Assembly: GCA_964019695.1 (NCBI GenBank)
Contig: OZ026520.1
Location: forward strand, 90,772,913 to 90,836,912
Reading direction: 5' to 3'
DNA length: 64,000 nucleotides
Origin: Loripinus fragilis
Lineage: Eukaryota; Mollusca; Bivalvia; Lucinida; Lucinidae
Made by a program: the position numbers and the translations under genes. Below are positions 1 through 11,022 of this stretch, in pieces. The notes beneath the pieces are model-generated. The model was not told where the DNA came from. It made no database searches and saw nothing but the letters and a program-made list of their open reading frames with translations. Position 1 is the stretch's first letter. Every line of letters begins with the position of its first letter.

Positions 1-296
1 CAACGATATTGAACTAACCAATCGGGCGAATCACATGACATTGTGACGCGTTTGGTAAACAAATATGTCACATATTCCCACAATGCTCAACTCAGACAGG
101 TCAGTATTTGAACAAATGCTTCCTGCCAAGACAATGAGGACCAAACCCAGAACCCACGTGACACACATCTTACATAATACATTAGGAGTAAAAGTAAACA
201 ATGGACTTACATGTACAACAACAAAAATTGCCGCCAAAATAATACTAGTAGCAACAGCTACAGGTAAAATAGCCTCTTGAATTTTAACTTTGGTGG

Positions 297-484
297 TACA
301 GTAAAACCTGTGTAAAACGGCTACTCAAAAAAACTAAACAAAGATCTTAATGATAAATGGTAGCTTAATGAAGTTCGAACGTATTGCAGAATGCTCCCCT
401 TTGAGCATTCTGCAATACTTTTGACCTGCATTAAGCGAAACCAATTTGTTTCAAGAGTGGCCGTTTTACACAGGTTTGACTGTA
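297..484. mobile_element. Family A TIR element (MITE-like), copy 1
   Basis: About 188 bp with inverted termini. The left end reads TACAGTAAAACCTGTGTAAA and the right end is its near-complement, finishing in CACAGGTTTGACTGTA. Both outer ends are flanked by TA. The middle holds a hairpin made of GCAGAATGCTC and GAGCATTCTGC. It has no coding capacity. Five further copies and a fragment occur in this window, which supports the boundaries. Superfamily is not assigned; TA flanks would suit a Tc1/mariner-type MITE, but that is inference. Confidence 0.8.
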
Positions 485-1009
485 CATGTAAGAAGTATCG
501 CTTAACTCGAACTTAAATGTGTTAATGTTGGCTAGTCTTATCCTTACCGATTTCGTAACACCATGTTTAGAGAGTACAAGACAACTTCTGGACTAGATTT
601 TTAAAAGAGAACAAATGAAACATGACAGGACCAAATGATTTTTACATAGCACGCCAACCTTCTGAACTTGTATTTCCCCAAAGACCTACCGTAGTATAGA
701 GTATCTACCGGTCTATTATATAGCCTTCAGTTCAATTTGTTAGAACCAGATTGACAGAACTTTGCTTTTATATCCTTGAGATACATAGTACGACAATTGA
801 GTAAGCAAATGAGATTTCGGTACATGATGTGTCGTGTTGTCGAGTAACGACGGCTCATTCGAGCCTGTGCAAGAGCGATCGTAAAAATTGGGGTGAACAT
901 ACATCATTAAATGTAGGCTAGTCCAATCCAAAAAATAATGTTGTTATATTCAAATGGTTTGCTTTAACTGAAGCTCAAATATTATATTCATCTGCGTTTC
1001 CATTTGTTC
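485..1009. other. No gene seen
   Basis: AT-rich sequence without a repeat family recognised elsewhere in the window and without a credible coding frame. The first 296 bases of the window are likewise featureless. Confidence 0.5.
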
Positions 1010-1245
1010 ATAATTCATGGCTTTTGTGGATCTTTTTAGTTTTTGTTCTGTCTTGTGTTTGCTATGTCTTTGTGCGCGTCTGTTTATATGTGTTTTGTGG
1101 TCATCTGCTGGGAATGGGCTGACCTCTTGGCTCTCGCTTGTGGTGTCTAACTGTGAGTTTGTCACTTTACCATTGATGTCCTGGGTCAGGTGTGGTACTT
1201 GATTGTATCAATTCCTGATCTTTGCACCCTTACTTACTTTTATAA
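1010..1245 (+). repeat. Family F repeat, 5'-truncated copy F1
   Basis: Matches the 3' half of a non-coding repeat present in 14 copies in this window. Diagnostic segments are TTGTGGATC, a TTTGTGCGCGTCTGTTTATA block, CTGCTGGGAA-GGGCTGACC and the tail CTGGGTCAGGTGTGGTACTT followed by TCCTGATCTTTGC and CTTACTTAC. Short frames here are only readings of the repeat. The class is unknown: no long TIRs and no tail repeat that would settle SINE versus DNA element. Confidence 0.75.
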
Positions 1246-2155
1246 ATGTATATGTATATGCAACATCATACCACTCGTTGCCAGGACCCATCTGACGGAA
1301 TTTTCTGGACCCGCACATGCATGACTGATGACATTGACCTTCACTAATCGTCCTTATGGCATTTCCTACTAGTGCTACAATTTGGCTCTGATCTGTTTTA
1401 GGGTATTTTTGCATTTACAGGTTTATTAACTCTCTGTCAGCATACTTTTCTAACTGTGTTTTACATTACATGTAGCATTTAGTGGACTACTGTTGGCCCA
1501 CCGGTAAAACACCATCAGTTACGCTGGCGAGCCGTCAGTGACCGGAGACTGTATGTGACGCCATATTCCATCTGGCACTGTTTGACGTTGTCTCTTGGCG
1601 AAATAAGGACCATCCGTCAGTTTCCGGATATATTAATCTCATCTTGAACGTGTTGTTGGAAACAGAGCGCCAATACCATCTTTCAAAATTTTCGAAAAAA
1701 AATAAGGTTACTGGTATATCAAAAGAAATATATTGCCTTGTTTGTTAATTTTGAAAAAGGAGCAAAATTTGAAATTGCCGTCTGCTGCACATTATAGGTG
1801 GCACTTTATTGGTTAAGATCCAAATGGTGTACAAATTTAGAACATTAGCCAATTAGCCTATTAGCTATGTCTGGAGGTGGGGGAGATTACGACAATTTTA
1901 TATCATGGACATGTAATAGAATTATGTCTGGTCACGTAAAATCTGCGATTTACCGTGTTAACCCCATAATACAAATGTACAATTGATAATATTCTTTTAA
2001 TGGCCTCGCGTTATGCGATGTGGTTTGCCTATGTCCCATAAAAAGGACGCTAGGCTTATATGGGTTAAGTTAAAATCACTACTGATACCTGGGCATTTTT
2101 ATCCATATTTTTCTTCATTTTCTGTATTCTGCTTTTTCATTTATTAATGATGATA
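1246..2155. other. No gene seen; short family H fragment near 2040-2069
   Basis: Mostly unique AT-rich sequence. At about 2040-2069 the segment GGACGCTAGGCTTATATGGG followed by TTAA matches the right terminus of the TTAACC-ended family H elements seen complete at 26.2 and 59.9 kb. Confidence 0.45.
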
Positions 2156-2157
2156 TA

Positions 2158-3418
2158 CAAGGGCTGTTCAAATATGAATGCAAGTAGCTTCATAAACAAA
2201 CTTTCTTCACATATATGCTACGACAAAATGTAATACCTTTCTGGAAAGAACTATTTGTCGCATTTAAAATGGCACCAAACATAAAGAAACACTATCTATA
2301 TTTTTCGAGTTACAGACGCTTATATAAAGGCTATTCCTGTATACTGAAGTTTTTCTGAAGCAAATTGCAACACACGTTTTGTTACATGTGCGTATATAGT
2401 GTCATATCTTTGTAAGTTTGAGACAAAATGGCACCAAATTTTAGATGCAAGTTTAAGGTACATTGGCAAAGTTGCTTGCCGCAAAAAGTTTACATAATCC
2501 TGTTTCGATCTCCAGTAAACAGGCATGTTTGTGACGTCATTAATTTTATGATAAACGTCATCTTGAGTTATCTACTGGTGATGCAATAATGAATATCGTT
2601 GTGTCCTTTTCTTTGCTTTTTGCTTAAAACATGCTTCATATGTCATAAGGGAGTTTTCACAACGCTCCGTCGTCTATTTACAGAGTTATAACATTTTATA
2701 TCATTTTACAAGCATTTATTTGCTTCTTAATGATATGTTTACATTAATTAAAATGTGTTCAAAATGTCTAGTCCTCAAGACCAGGTGAGTAATTGTATTG
2801 TGAATAATACATATCTAGTTCTATAACCCATTCATTTAAGGCAGTTTTGACTTAATAGAAATGCTTTTCAGCGTTTAAAAATTGCCAACTATCCTTCAAA
2901 GATTTGTAGCAACAACTCAGTATGAGCAATCAGCATACTGTCTTTGAGTTAAAACTAATTTAGATGTTGTTTCATGTTTTCTTTAGAGATAAGCGTGATT
3001 GAAAACTGAAAGGTGGTGTTTTGTTTACCATTAAATTTGTAAACATAAGGAGACTTTAGTGAAAACGATTCGTTGTAATTTAACAAAAAAATGTCAGATT
3101 TTCGCAACTTTCACAGAATCATAAGATAAGTATATTGGGATACTTCCTTAAAAATGTCAATAAATTCCACCTATTCATCAAAGAATTATACGCTCTTCTA
3201 TATCACTGGTATATGTTTGAAGCATTGAGTTTGTTAGCATACTAAGGTGCCCCTCATTCAAAGGGATATAACTCGATAAGTATACTGTATTTTTCTTTAA
3301 GTCTGGTGCCAGTTTAAAGGTGCCATATAGCCCTTTATAGAAACATATACCATTTTGTCGTAGCATATATGTGACGAAAGTTATGAAGCTACTTGCATTC
3401 ATATTTGAACAGCCCTCG
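2158..3418. mobile_element. Tc1/mariner-like element with about 165 bp TIRs, no transposase
   Basis: A 1,261 bp element flanked by TA on both sides (2156-2157 and 3419-3420). The left end CAAGGGCTGTTCAAATATGA and the reverse complement of the right end CGAGGGCTGTTCAAATATGA continue in parallel for about 165 bp with scattered mismatches and indels. TA target duplications and a C(G/A)AGGGCTGTTCAAA terminus are typical of mariner-type elements. The length is also typical of an autonomous mariner, yet I find no DD(34-37)D transposase frame inside. It is therefore a decayed or non-autonomous copy. Confidence 0.75.
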
Positions 3419-3475
3419 TAACAAAAAAAAACAAAAACGAAGTAGCCGTTTTGTGTTCGTGCTTTGGCACGTCTA

Positions 3476-3723
3476 TTATATGGGCCTCGTCGCGACAAAA
3501 CCTGTCTTCGGGGTTTCCGACAAAGTGAGATTCAAACCAATCTCCTCAGCTACAGAGACTAGCTAGAAAAATGATACTTCGCTTGTAGCAGGCTCGGGTA
3601 TGGTACTTTCTAAAACGCGAATAACAAAGGCGCTGATCAGACTGCGCGGATGCGCAGGCTGGTCTGCGCCTGTGTTGTTCGCAAACCTCCGAAGACAGGT
3701 TTTCTCGCGTCGAGACCCATATG
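3476..3723. mobile_element. Family B TIR element, copy 1 (complete)
   Basis: About 248 bp. Left end TATGGGCCTCGTCGCGAC then AAAACCTGTCTTCGG; right end is the complement (CCGAAGACAGGTTTTCTCGC then GTCGAGACCCATA). A hairpin of CTGATCAGACTGCGCGGATG / GCGCAGGCTGGTCTGCGCC lies near the right end and resembles the hairpin of family C. No coding capacity. Confidence 0.8.
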
Positions 3724-3737
3724 GTAACTTATGATTT

Positions 3738-3968
3738 CTGTTTATTGTTACTCCCTTTGTGGGAGTCTGTAATTGTTCTATGTTTTGTTGTACGTTACTT
3801 TATGTCCATTTTAGTATTGCAATCATCTTGATGGGGAAGAGAGAGCTGATTGCTTTGCTTAATTTGTCTTCCTGGTGTCTCGTGATGGTTGAGCGGCTCT
3901 TCCTCACGGTGCCATGGGGTTGTCTGCAGTTTGTGATTGTGGTATTTCCTGATCATACTCATTTACTA
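3738..3968 (+). repeat. Family G repeat, copy G1 (near full length)
   Basis: Non-coding repeat shared with about 14 other places in the window. Diagnostic blocks in order: a TTACTCCC-GTGGGA start, ATGTTTTGTTGTRCGTTACT, GCAATCATCTTGATGGGGAA, GAGAGAGCTG, TTGTCTTCCTGGTGTCTCGT, GAGCGGCTCTTCCTC, TGTCTGCAGTTTGTGATTGT and the end TTTCCTGATCATACTCA. A short frame over it is a product of the repeat rather than a gene. Confidence 0.75.
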
Positions 3969-4364
3969 ATTATGGTAAATTATACAATCATTGACTTCTT
4001 TGGGGTAGATATGAGGATTTATCAACCCGAATAAAGTGACATTCACAAACGCTGTAAGACCAAAGTGATATTATTTAAGGGGAGATAAATTATCAGCCTA
4101 CCGAAATTAAAGTCAATAACTGTTTTGCTATATGACATTTGAACTATCAATGAAAATTTTCTACTATCACTTCTCTAACTAGTTATGTGTGAGACTTTCT
4201 CGCAAATTTCAGCAACTGTTTTTTATATTTAATGTAGTATTTTGCATAATGAAATGTCCTCTAAATGCAAAATGTAAATCACAAAAAAAATAACATTTGT
4301 TTAAAATGAACAAACAAAACAAAACTGTTGTTAGAATCATTAAACAATTTTTAATGTGGTTCAC
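3969..4364. other. No gene seen
   Basis: AT-rich sequence with poly-A and poly-T runs. No family match and no credible coding frame. Confidence 0.5.
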
Positions 4365-4822
4365 CTGTTGGATTTCCGAAGTTTTGCTCCATTCAGTGGT
4401 GCATGAATGTACGGTTGTGTCCTTTTCTTTGTTCTATCTCCTTTTTATTTCTTGATTTGTATGTACTAGGAGATGAAACACCAATAAGTTAAGTTTCTTT
4501 CGTGCGAGCCAAGCATATTTGTGTCTTGATCCACATCAGAAATACTGGTGAGATTGTTACCGTCAAACATGTTAAAGCCCTCCAGTAATTTTCTAGGCAG
4601 TGCTTCTTTGGTGGATCTGTTATGTTATTTGTGTTTCGTATGTATCTTCTTCATACTGTCTTATCTGTTCCTTGCAGCCTTTTGGTCAACTGCTGTGAAA
4701 GGGCTGACATCTTTGCTCTCTTGTGTGTGATGTTTCCTTGTAGTTTTGTCACTTTCCCATATGGTGCCCTGGGTGTGGTATTAGATTGTATCGATTCTTT
4801 ACATTTGCCTTCTTCCTTATTC
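4365..4822 (+). repeat. Family F repeat, copy F2 (near full length)
   Basis: Begins with CACCTGTTGGATTTC, continues through TTTTCTTTGTTCTATCTCC, CTAGGAGATGA, TTGATCCACATC, AAAGCCCTCCAGTAA and ends with the conserved tail GATTGTATCGATTC plus the CTTCTTCCTTA end. The order of blocks equals the best copy at 60.55-61.09 kb. A second copy lies in opposite orientation 140 bp downstream. Confidence 0.75.
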
Positions 4823-4961
4823 TAATTTACCTGTTTGGAGATGAAACAGCAAAGCATGCCAATTCTATGTAGCCCATGCTTATTTCATACTCATCATGCT
4901 ATTTATAGCTCCCTAGAGGGTGATATGCGACAAGTGTCAAAATATCGACCTCTGGACAAGT

Positions 4962-5285
4962 AAGTATGACAAACATGAAACATATTAGCAAAAAGGATCC
5001 ACAGAAGAAGCACCGCTTTGGAACAGTCAGTAAAATATTTTTACTGAGGGGCTTAAACTAGTTTTATGGTCCAACCTCACCCTTATTTCAGATGTGGATT
5101 AAGACAAATAGATGTTTGGTTTGCATGAAAGATCCCTAACTTATCGATGTATCATCTCCTATTAAATACAAATCAAGATATAAAAATGATGTAAAACAAA
5201 GATAAGGACTCAACAGTATATAAAGCTGAATACCGGAGTAAAAGGAATTCAACAGTTAAATCCTGGCGGCATCGACTACAGACAC
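4962..5285 (-). repeat. Family F repeat, copy F3 (tail missing)
   Basis: Reverse-strand copy starting within the body (ACAAACATGAAACATA, GGATCCACAGAAGAAGCACC) and running to the F head (GGAATTCAACAGTTAAATCC). With F2 it forms a tail-to-tail inverted pair. Confidence 0.75.
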
Positions 5286-5937
5286 CACATCATGCCCTAA
5301 CCCTCTCATCTACAGATAAGTCTGAACCGTCATAGATTCTGAGGTCCGACCCGACGGCGTGCAATTAAGGAGGAAAGCAATGTTGCTAACTGTGATTGGG
5401 TTGACCACCAAGCATGCAGTCTGTTGCAAAACATTAATGTTATAACCGCTCTTCTTATAATGAGAAATAACTTTAATAAACTGCGCTGAAAAAGATATAA
5501 GAACCAATAATTTTCTTTAATTTTTACACTAAGACGCCTTAAAACTCTAGTTTCGAAAGCCTCTGGCGCAAGAGTGATTTAAGTCAAATAATGAAATTTA
5601 GATACATGTATTAAATCATAGTATCAGTGGTAAAATTTAGAAAATGTATTGCAAAGTTTATGATACCGATAGCCTTGTTTGAGAAGTTTCTGAGTTAACA
5701 GTTTTTTTGCGAGAGTTAAAGTCAGCAACACGGCTAGATGCTCTAGCAAATCAGATGAGTTGAGCAATGTAAACTCCATAGGATGTAGAGTGAGGAACAT
5801 CACCATCTAAAAAAGGAAAATTGACAATTTCATAATCAAAATCGTCACGTTTATCATATATTTTGATAAAAACAATATCATTAGAAATGAACAAATGCAA
5901 GTCCAATGAAAAAGGTCAATAAGCAATGCTTATTAGA
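5286..5937. other. No gene seen
   Basis: AT-rich sequence; short open frames on the minus strand have no protein-like character. Confidence 0.5.
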
Positions 5938-6050
5938 TACCCCCCGCACAGTAAGAGTCAGTGAAAAAACTTGGCAAGTTATAGTTCGAACAAGAAGACC
6001 TTAGTTTTGATAAGAAGATTTCAGTAGAATCAGTGCAAACAAAAATTATA

Positions 6051-6525
6051 AACTCCTTCATGCATATGTTCAATGTGTCTACATTGTATAGGCAAAGTAT
6101 CAAATTGTTCCATCAAAAGCTGAAGTAGGAGTTGATCGGCCCATGAAGGCACCATCTATGCATATACAAAAGCCTTATTAGGGAAAAATTGTCTAAGTTC
6201 TCACAGCTGTCATTTTGTCAAAAAATATTTTTTCTAAACCAAACTCCTTCATGCATATGTTAAATGTGTCTACATTGTATAGGCAAAGTATCAAATTGCT
6301 CCATCAAAAGCTGTGGTAGGAGTTGATCGGCCCATAAAGGCACCGTCTATGCATATACAAACACCTTATTAGGGAAAAATTGTCTAAGTTCTCACAGCTG
6401 TCATTTTGTCAAAAATTATTTTTTCTGAACTAAACTCCTTCATGCATATGTTCAATGTGTCTACATTGTATGGGAAAAGTATCAAATTGTTCCATCAAAA
6501 GCTGTGGTAGGAGTTGATCGACCCG
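6051..6525. repeat. 191 bp tandem core of the pearl-like element (2.5 units)
   Basis: Units start at 6051, 6242 and 6433, all with AACTCCTTCATGCATATGTT, then GTGTCTACATTGTATRGG, CAAATTG(T/C)TCCATCAAAA and GTAGGAGTTGATCG. The units differ at a few positions each. The third unit stops after the GAGTTGATCG block. Confidence 0.9.
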
Positions 6526-6724
6526 TGTATGGCCTATAATAGCATAAGCATAAAGCACTATATTAAAAGCTATTTAGAACTACAAAGGGAAATAACTCTA
6601 ATAGAATTTGCCCCTAGCCCTTAATTTTTTGTCTAAAGTATTTGTCTTGCATATATGAACATTTTTGCAAGGTTTGATGAAAATCCAGCAATGACTCTTC
6701 GAGTTATTTAGGAAACAAAGCGTT

Positions 6725-6767
6725 ACGGACGGACGGACGGACGGACGCACGGACGGACGCACGGACA
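6725..6767. repeat. (GGAC)n tetranucleotide microsatellite
   Basis: About ten GGAC units with two GCAC interruptions, lying between the core repeats and the right terminus of the pearl-like element. Confidence 0.95.
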
Positions 6768-6813
6768 ACGTGAAAACAGTATACCCCCTACAAACAAAGT
6801 TTGCGGGGGGTAT

Positions 6814-7334
6814 AAAAACGAGGCTTCAGTATCGGAGGTATTTGCCTGTTTAAGTTGAAGCTCTGTAGGGTATATTTTTAGCATATTGTCAAAATAAATA
6901 TCATTTATGTTTAAAATATAATCCAAATATCTAGATGTAGTATCTGGAAGACAAATTGGGCCAATCAGGAGACAAATATAGCAATACGAATTATCGCATC
7001 AGAACAGCTTAAGTTTTTTTTTATCCCAAATGCAGGAATGGTTAATTGATATGATAATTTACTGAAATACTTTTACATTAAAATAGTCAAGGTTACTACC
7101 ATTTTTACGTTCAATAACTAAATACTCAAAAGTTTTAGGCAATTCCAAAATATTAGTTTTGTGAAACTTGTTTATCATAAACATGATTAAGTAACCTGAA
7201 TCTCTGTAAAATTAAAATGATTTGCACCGTCCAGAAAAAAAATTGCTTGATTACTACCCCTCATAACCTCTAAATGCACACTTTCTATTGTAGAACTTTT
7301 TTACTACATGTGCATAGCCTGGAAAAACAAGAAA
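6814..7334. other. No gene seen
   Basis: AT-rich, no repeat family match noticed and no plausible coding frame. Confidence 0.5.
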
Positions 7335-7562
7335 TGAGCCGCGACATGTGATTTTCAACGATGTGGCATTTTGACAAGGAAGACTCTGACGAGCCTGTGC
7401 AGCCCCCTTTTAAGCCTGGAAACTCCAAATGGTGTCCGCCAGTAGCTTAATACTCATGCGACTAGCATGCGACTAGCAAAGACTCTGATCAGACTGCGCG
7501 TATGCGCAGGCTGATCTGAGGCTTTGCTGGTCGCACATACCACATTGTCATGTCACGGCTCA
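7335..7562 (+). mobile_element. Family C TIR element, copy C1
   Basis: Left end TGAGCCGCGACATGTGATTT, right end CATGTCACGGCTCA. Internal landmarks are CGAGCCTGTGCAGC, AAACTCCAAATGGTGT, CAGTAGCTTAA and a hairpin TGATCAGACTGCGCGTATG / CGCAGGCTGATCTGAGGC, followed by GCTTTGCTGGTCGCACATAC. The same order is kept in four more copies. No coding capacity. Confidence 0.85.
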
Positions 7563-8487
7563 AATGTGGTTGTAATAGTAAAAACTAGTTTAAACAACAA
7601 CAACTGAACTTATAAGGGAAAGTTTTCATATAAATTGTTACAGCACCCTCTTGTTTGCTTATCTACTTTAGTGTGATAAAATTGTTAACTTATAAATAGC
7701 CCATATAATTGCAAATGCACATTTCAGTTGCTAATGCGTATTGACATTTGCAGAAGTCATCAAATTTTATCAATTTTGTTGAGAATTTCAATATTTTTGT
7801 CAAAATTTCGTGGCATTGGTGCATTTAAAAAGTCTATTTTATTGATTTTTCCTATCTTGAAACACAAAATCAAGGGCATTAACTCATGTTTTGTGTAAAA
7901 TTTCATATCATTTAGGTTTACAGGTATTAAGATGTACATGTATCAAACAAAATATAGTGTGTATGTTTTACAGTAATCTAATCCTTTGTTTGCAAGTATT
8001 GGAGAAAAGGTAGATTTTCAACCCATTTTTTATGTAAATATTGTCAATTTTCGTGCTCTGGCTCATTTTTAAAGAATGCAGATTTGCTTCATCTTGACCA
8101 ATAAAGTGTGCCACTGATCACTATACGGCATATCTACAAACCGATATTCCAGATTCGATCGTACGTTTATTGGGCCCGGTCTAGTCAAAACTATTTGCAA
8201 AGATTATCAGAAGACGACAAATGTTGCAAACAAACAGTTAAAGACTTGTGATAAGGGACAAATCTCGTGCAGGCTTAAATTGTTTCTAATTCTGGTGCTG
8301 CTAAATTAGTGAAACTTCCACAGAAGCAGACAGTCGACACAGTTCTAAAGTGGCTGATTAAGATCCAATCTTTAATGCTGAATGAAACAAACTGATGTCT
8401 GGTGCATAAAACATCACCCTTTATGCTTTGTTTGATGGAGGAGACCCAGTCTTTCTGCATTGTACCGCTAAACTAGAGGATTCATGG
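7563..8487. other. No gene seen
   Basis: AT-rich, no repeat family recognised. Short open frames only. Confidence 0.5.
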
Positions 8488-8650
8488 ATTTGTACCACCC
8501 AGACTAACTTTAGCAAGACACGTCTCATGATGTGCAAGGTATACACTGTTGTGGGTGGTATAAAATAGTTGTACCATGTTTGACCACCTTACGTAAGATA
8601 ACCCACTCGCTACAGCTCGTGGATTATCTTCCTGCATATATTCCTGTCCA
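8488..8650 (-). repeat. Family M repeat, copy M1
   Basis: Read on the minus strand it matches 55.2-55.37 kb: TTATACCACC, CAGTGTA, ACCTTGCACATCATGAGAC, GTGCTAAAGTT (CTTGCTAAAGTT here) and TGGTAC. The match extends outward through CATGGTAC and GATAA-CTTACGTA. A GGGTGGTA motif in inverted arrangement bounds the core, suggesting a small TIR element. Confidence 0.6.
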
Positions 8651-9457
8651 ATAGAGATCAGATAAGGGACAGTTTCATCTCACAAATTAAAGGGGCCTCA
8701 AGAGGGGGCTTACTTGTATACAACACGATTTCTTTCACTAAGATAAAGATCAATATTTTATCATTAATTACCTATTCCCTTCATGGGACCACGTTATTGC
8801 CCCTGTAAGAAAATATTTTAACATTTTTTGCAAATAGATCAGACCCAGATCAAGAGCTGCCTGATCTGGGTCTTCTCTATTTGCTTATAGAAATTTTTTA
8901 GGTATGATCCTACACAGACGTTAAAATTTATTTATATAATTACATTATTCTACATCCCTACTTTGTACGTGAAGGTATTCTCTGGCAATACTGTGCATAT
9001 GCTCAGACTCGTCTTAGCCTGCGCCGTAATCATGCTAAAATATCGCACTAACACATCAAGCCAAATCTGTTAGACGTTTACATAGTGTATTGAACAGCTT
9101 CTTTAGTTAATACCGATCTCAGATACATGTATATGCACCCCTGCTCGGAAAGTACTTTTCGCATTTATTGACTCGGATCTAAACAGAATGGATTTCTGAT
9201 TTTTCCCAAGTCTAGACTTCAGTTAATTCAGCAAAGAGTTCATCAATGTAACGGTAGTATTTTCAATTTTAAAACTATAATGTTACAATTGGAATGGATT
9301 GGAGCATTCATTAACTTCCGGCAAGCATATAATATTATAAAGCATATTCAGATATCTCACTGTTACATGTATGTTCGATTCTCCATTCCCCATGACAAGC
9401 TGATTTTGCGACACCACTTGTTGCGTTTAGAGTTGTGCTTCCACATATAGAGAAATG
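8651..9457. other. No gene seen; hairpin at 8830-8882
   Basis: Mostly featureless. At 8830-8882 CAAATAGATCAGACCCAGATC is met by its approximate complement GATCTGGGTCTTCTCTATTTG, a hairpin with the CAGATCAGAC theme also seen in families B, C and H. Confidence 0.5.
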
Positions 9458-9640
9458 CAGTAAACCCTGCTATAAGCGGCCCCTCAAAAATAAGACCAAA
9501 AGTTGGTTTCCAAGACCGATTTACGCTTAATACAGGTCATAAGTATTGCAGACTACTCATTCTGCAATACTTTCGGCCTTCATTAACTACCATTTGTCTT
9601 TAAGGCCTTTGTTTTGTTTTGTTTTTTGAGTGGCTAGTTT
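9458..9640. mobile_element. Family A element, copy 2 (diverged, right end damaged)
   Basis: Starts GCAGTAAACCCTGCTATAAG then CGGCCCCTC, keeps the middle hairpin (GCAGACTACTCATTCTGC) and ends in the GAGTGGC that begins the right TIR; the outer right end is lost or replaced. Confidence 0.65.
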
Positions 9641-9954
9641 GCTGGGAATGAGATGACTTGTTACACGTGCTTTGCATAACCTGATCAGACTTAAAATAGT
9701 AACACTTTAGTTAAGAGTGCGTAACGAAAATTTAATTTTCTTATTTCTCAACCAAAACATATATTGTGGGTACTAAAAATGAGACGGTTCTTTTGAGCAC
9801 CAAATACATATGTTAAAACTGATGAGTAGGAAAGTATTTACAATTTTATGCTGAAAAGTTTTGTTTATCTAAACCTGTGTAATCTATGTGTAACAGTTTT
9901 CTTTTACGACATTGTACCATACGCACGTTAAGGAATTGCACGACTTGCGGTTGT

Positions 9955-10200
9955 GCACTAAAGTAAGTAAAGCGACAAAAATCAGGAATCGATATAATTA
10001 AGTACCACACCCGACCCAAAAAACCACACGAGAATAGACAAAACACAACAAAACACTACACACAAGAAAGCCGAGAGGTCAACCCTTTCACAGCAGGTGA
10101 CCACAAGGCTGCATTGAACAGACAAGAAAGCATGACAAACACGAAACATAAATTACAAAAATAATCCACAAAAGAAGTCAGTAAAATCACTGTGTGAATC
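9955..10200 (-). repeat. Family F repeat, copy F4 (3' part)
   Basis: Reverse-strand match: AAGTAAGTAAAG, ATCAGGAATCGATA, AAGTACCACACCCGACCC, GCAGGTGACCACAAGGCTGC, ACAAACACGAAACATAAATT and CCACAAAAGAAG. Confidence 0.75.
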
Positions 10201-10368
10201 CCTCAAGCTGCCCGTCCATCCGTTACATGCAGCACTTTTACTCTTGAACCACTGGCTGTAAGTGAAGTGAGGGCCATTTTCGATGACCAGGTTTTCGAGG
10301 ATCTGCAACTGGGCCGTATCGAAAGCGATTGCTTAAAAGCCTTTAATCAATTAACTACATGTACTTAA

Positions 10369-10590
10369 TACTGTAAATTCTGAAATTTTCGAGAGGGATT
10401 TATTTTCGAGAAACTTCGCATATATGCGAAATTTCGTGAAAATGAAACGCGCGCGAATTGATGAAATCGCTCTGTCGTTTACTGATAAAGGTCAATTATG
10501 CCCTAGTCACGATTTTCTAGCGTCACATATATGTCCTTTAAGGTTATACGCGAAAATAAAATTCTCGCAAAAATTTCCGAATTTACAGTA
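10369..10590. mobile_element. Family O MITE (TACTGTAAATTC ends)
   Basis: A 222 bp element. The left end TACTGTAAATTCTGAAATTT and the reverse complement of the right end TACTGTAAATTCGGAAATTT match for about 40 bp, continuing into TTATTTTCG(A/C). Flanking TA fits a TA-targeting MITE. Copies of similar termini are common in marine invertebrate genomes; only one complete copy is seen here. Confidence 0.8.
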
Positions 10591-10728
10591 TATATTACTT
10601 TAACAAGCAAATGTGCCTGTGCCATTCTGGTTTGACATCAGTTTAATACAGCTGACCCGAAACGAATACTGCTGACCTCAAATCAATATTGATTGCCCTT
10701 TGATCAATTCAGAAAAGCCGTGCATTGT

Positions 10729-11022
10729 TATGCGCGGATCAAGAAAGTTTTGTCAGAAGGGGGTCTAACTATGAGGAACTTTTTTGTAGTTGATGAGGGG
10801 AGGACAGATGATCCATATAGCACTAAAAGCGGAATATCATCGACCCACCAGCGAAACGCCTTACATGTAAATGGCGTTTCGCTAGCGGGCCGATGTTAGC
10901 CCGACAATGAATGCTGGCTTGGTAGTTTTGTGATTTTCCAGGGGATCCGGACCAGTATTGCTAAAACAATATATTTTTATGATTTTTCAGGGGAGTCCAC
11001 CCCACCCCTCTAGATCCGCCCA
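10729..11022 (+). mobile_element. Family E element, copy E1
   Basis: Left end ATGCGCGGATCAAGAAAGTT, right end CCTCTAGATCCGCCCAT. Between are TTTTGTCAGA, GTTGATGAGGGGAGGA, a central palindrome around CAGCGAAACGCC and GGCGTTTCGCT, TGAATGCTGGCTTGGTAGTT, GATTTTCCAGGGGATCCGGA and a second GATTTTTCAGGGG. The minor open frame over it is not a gene. Confidence 0.8.

Larger units (their letters stand above)
5938..6813. mobile_element. Pearl-like element (tandem cores plus ACGG microsatellite)
   Basis: An 876 bp element. Ends are inverted: ATACCCCCCGCA at the left, TGCGGGGGGTAT at the right. Inside, a core of 191 bp starting AACTCCTTCATGCATATGTT is repeated 2.5 times (6051, 6242, 6433 to about 6525). 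A tetranucleotide tract of GGAC/ACGG units follows at 6725-6767. Inverted ends, tandem cores of 150-200 bp and an adjoining ACGG microsatellite are the hallmarks of the bivalve pearl (CvA) family, thought to be non-autonomous Helentron-type elements. No coding frame, as expected. Family membership is inferred from architecture only. Confidence 0.75.
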
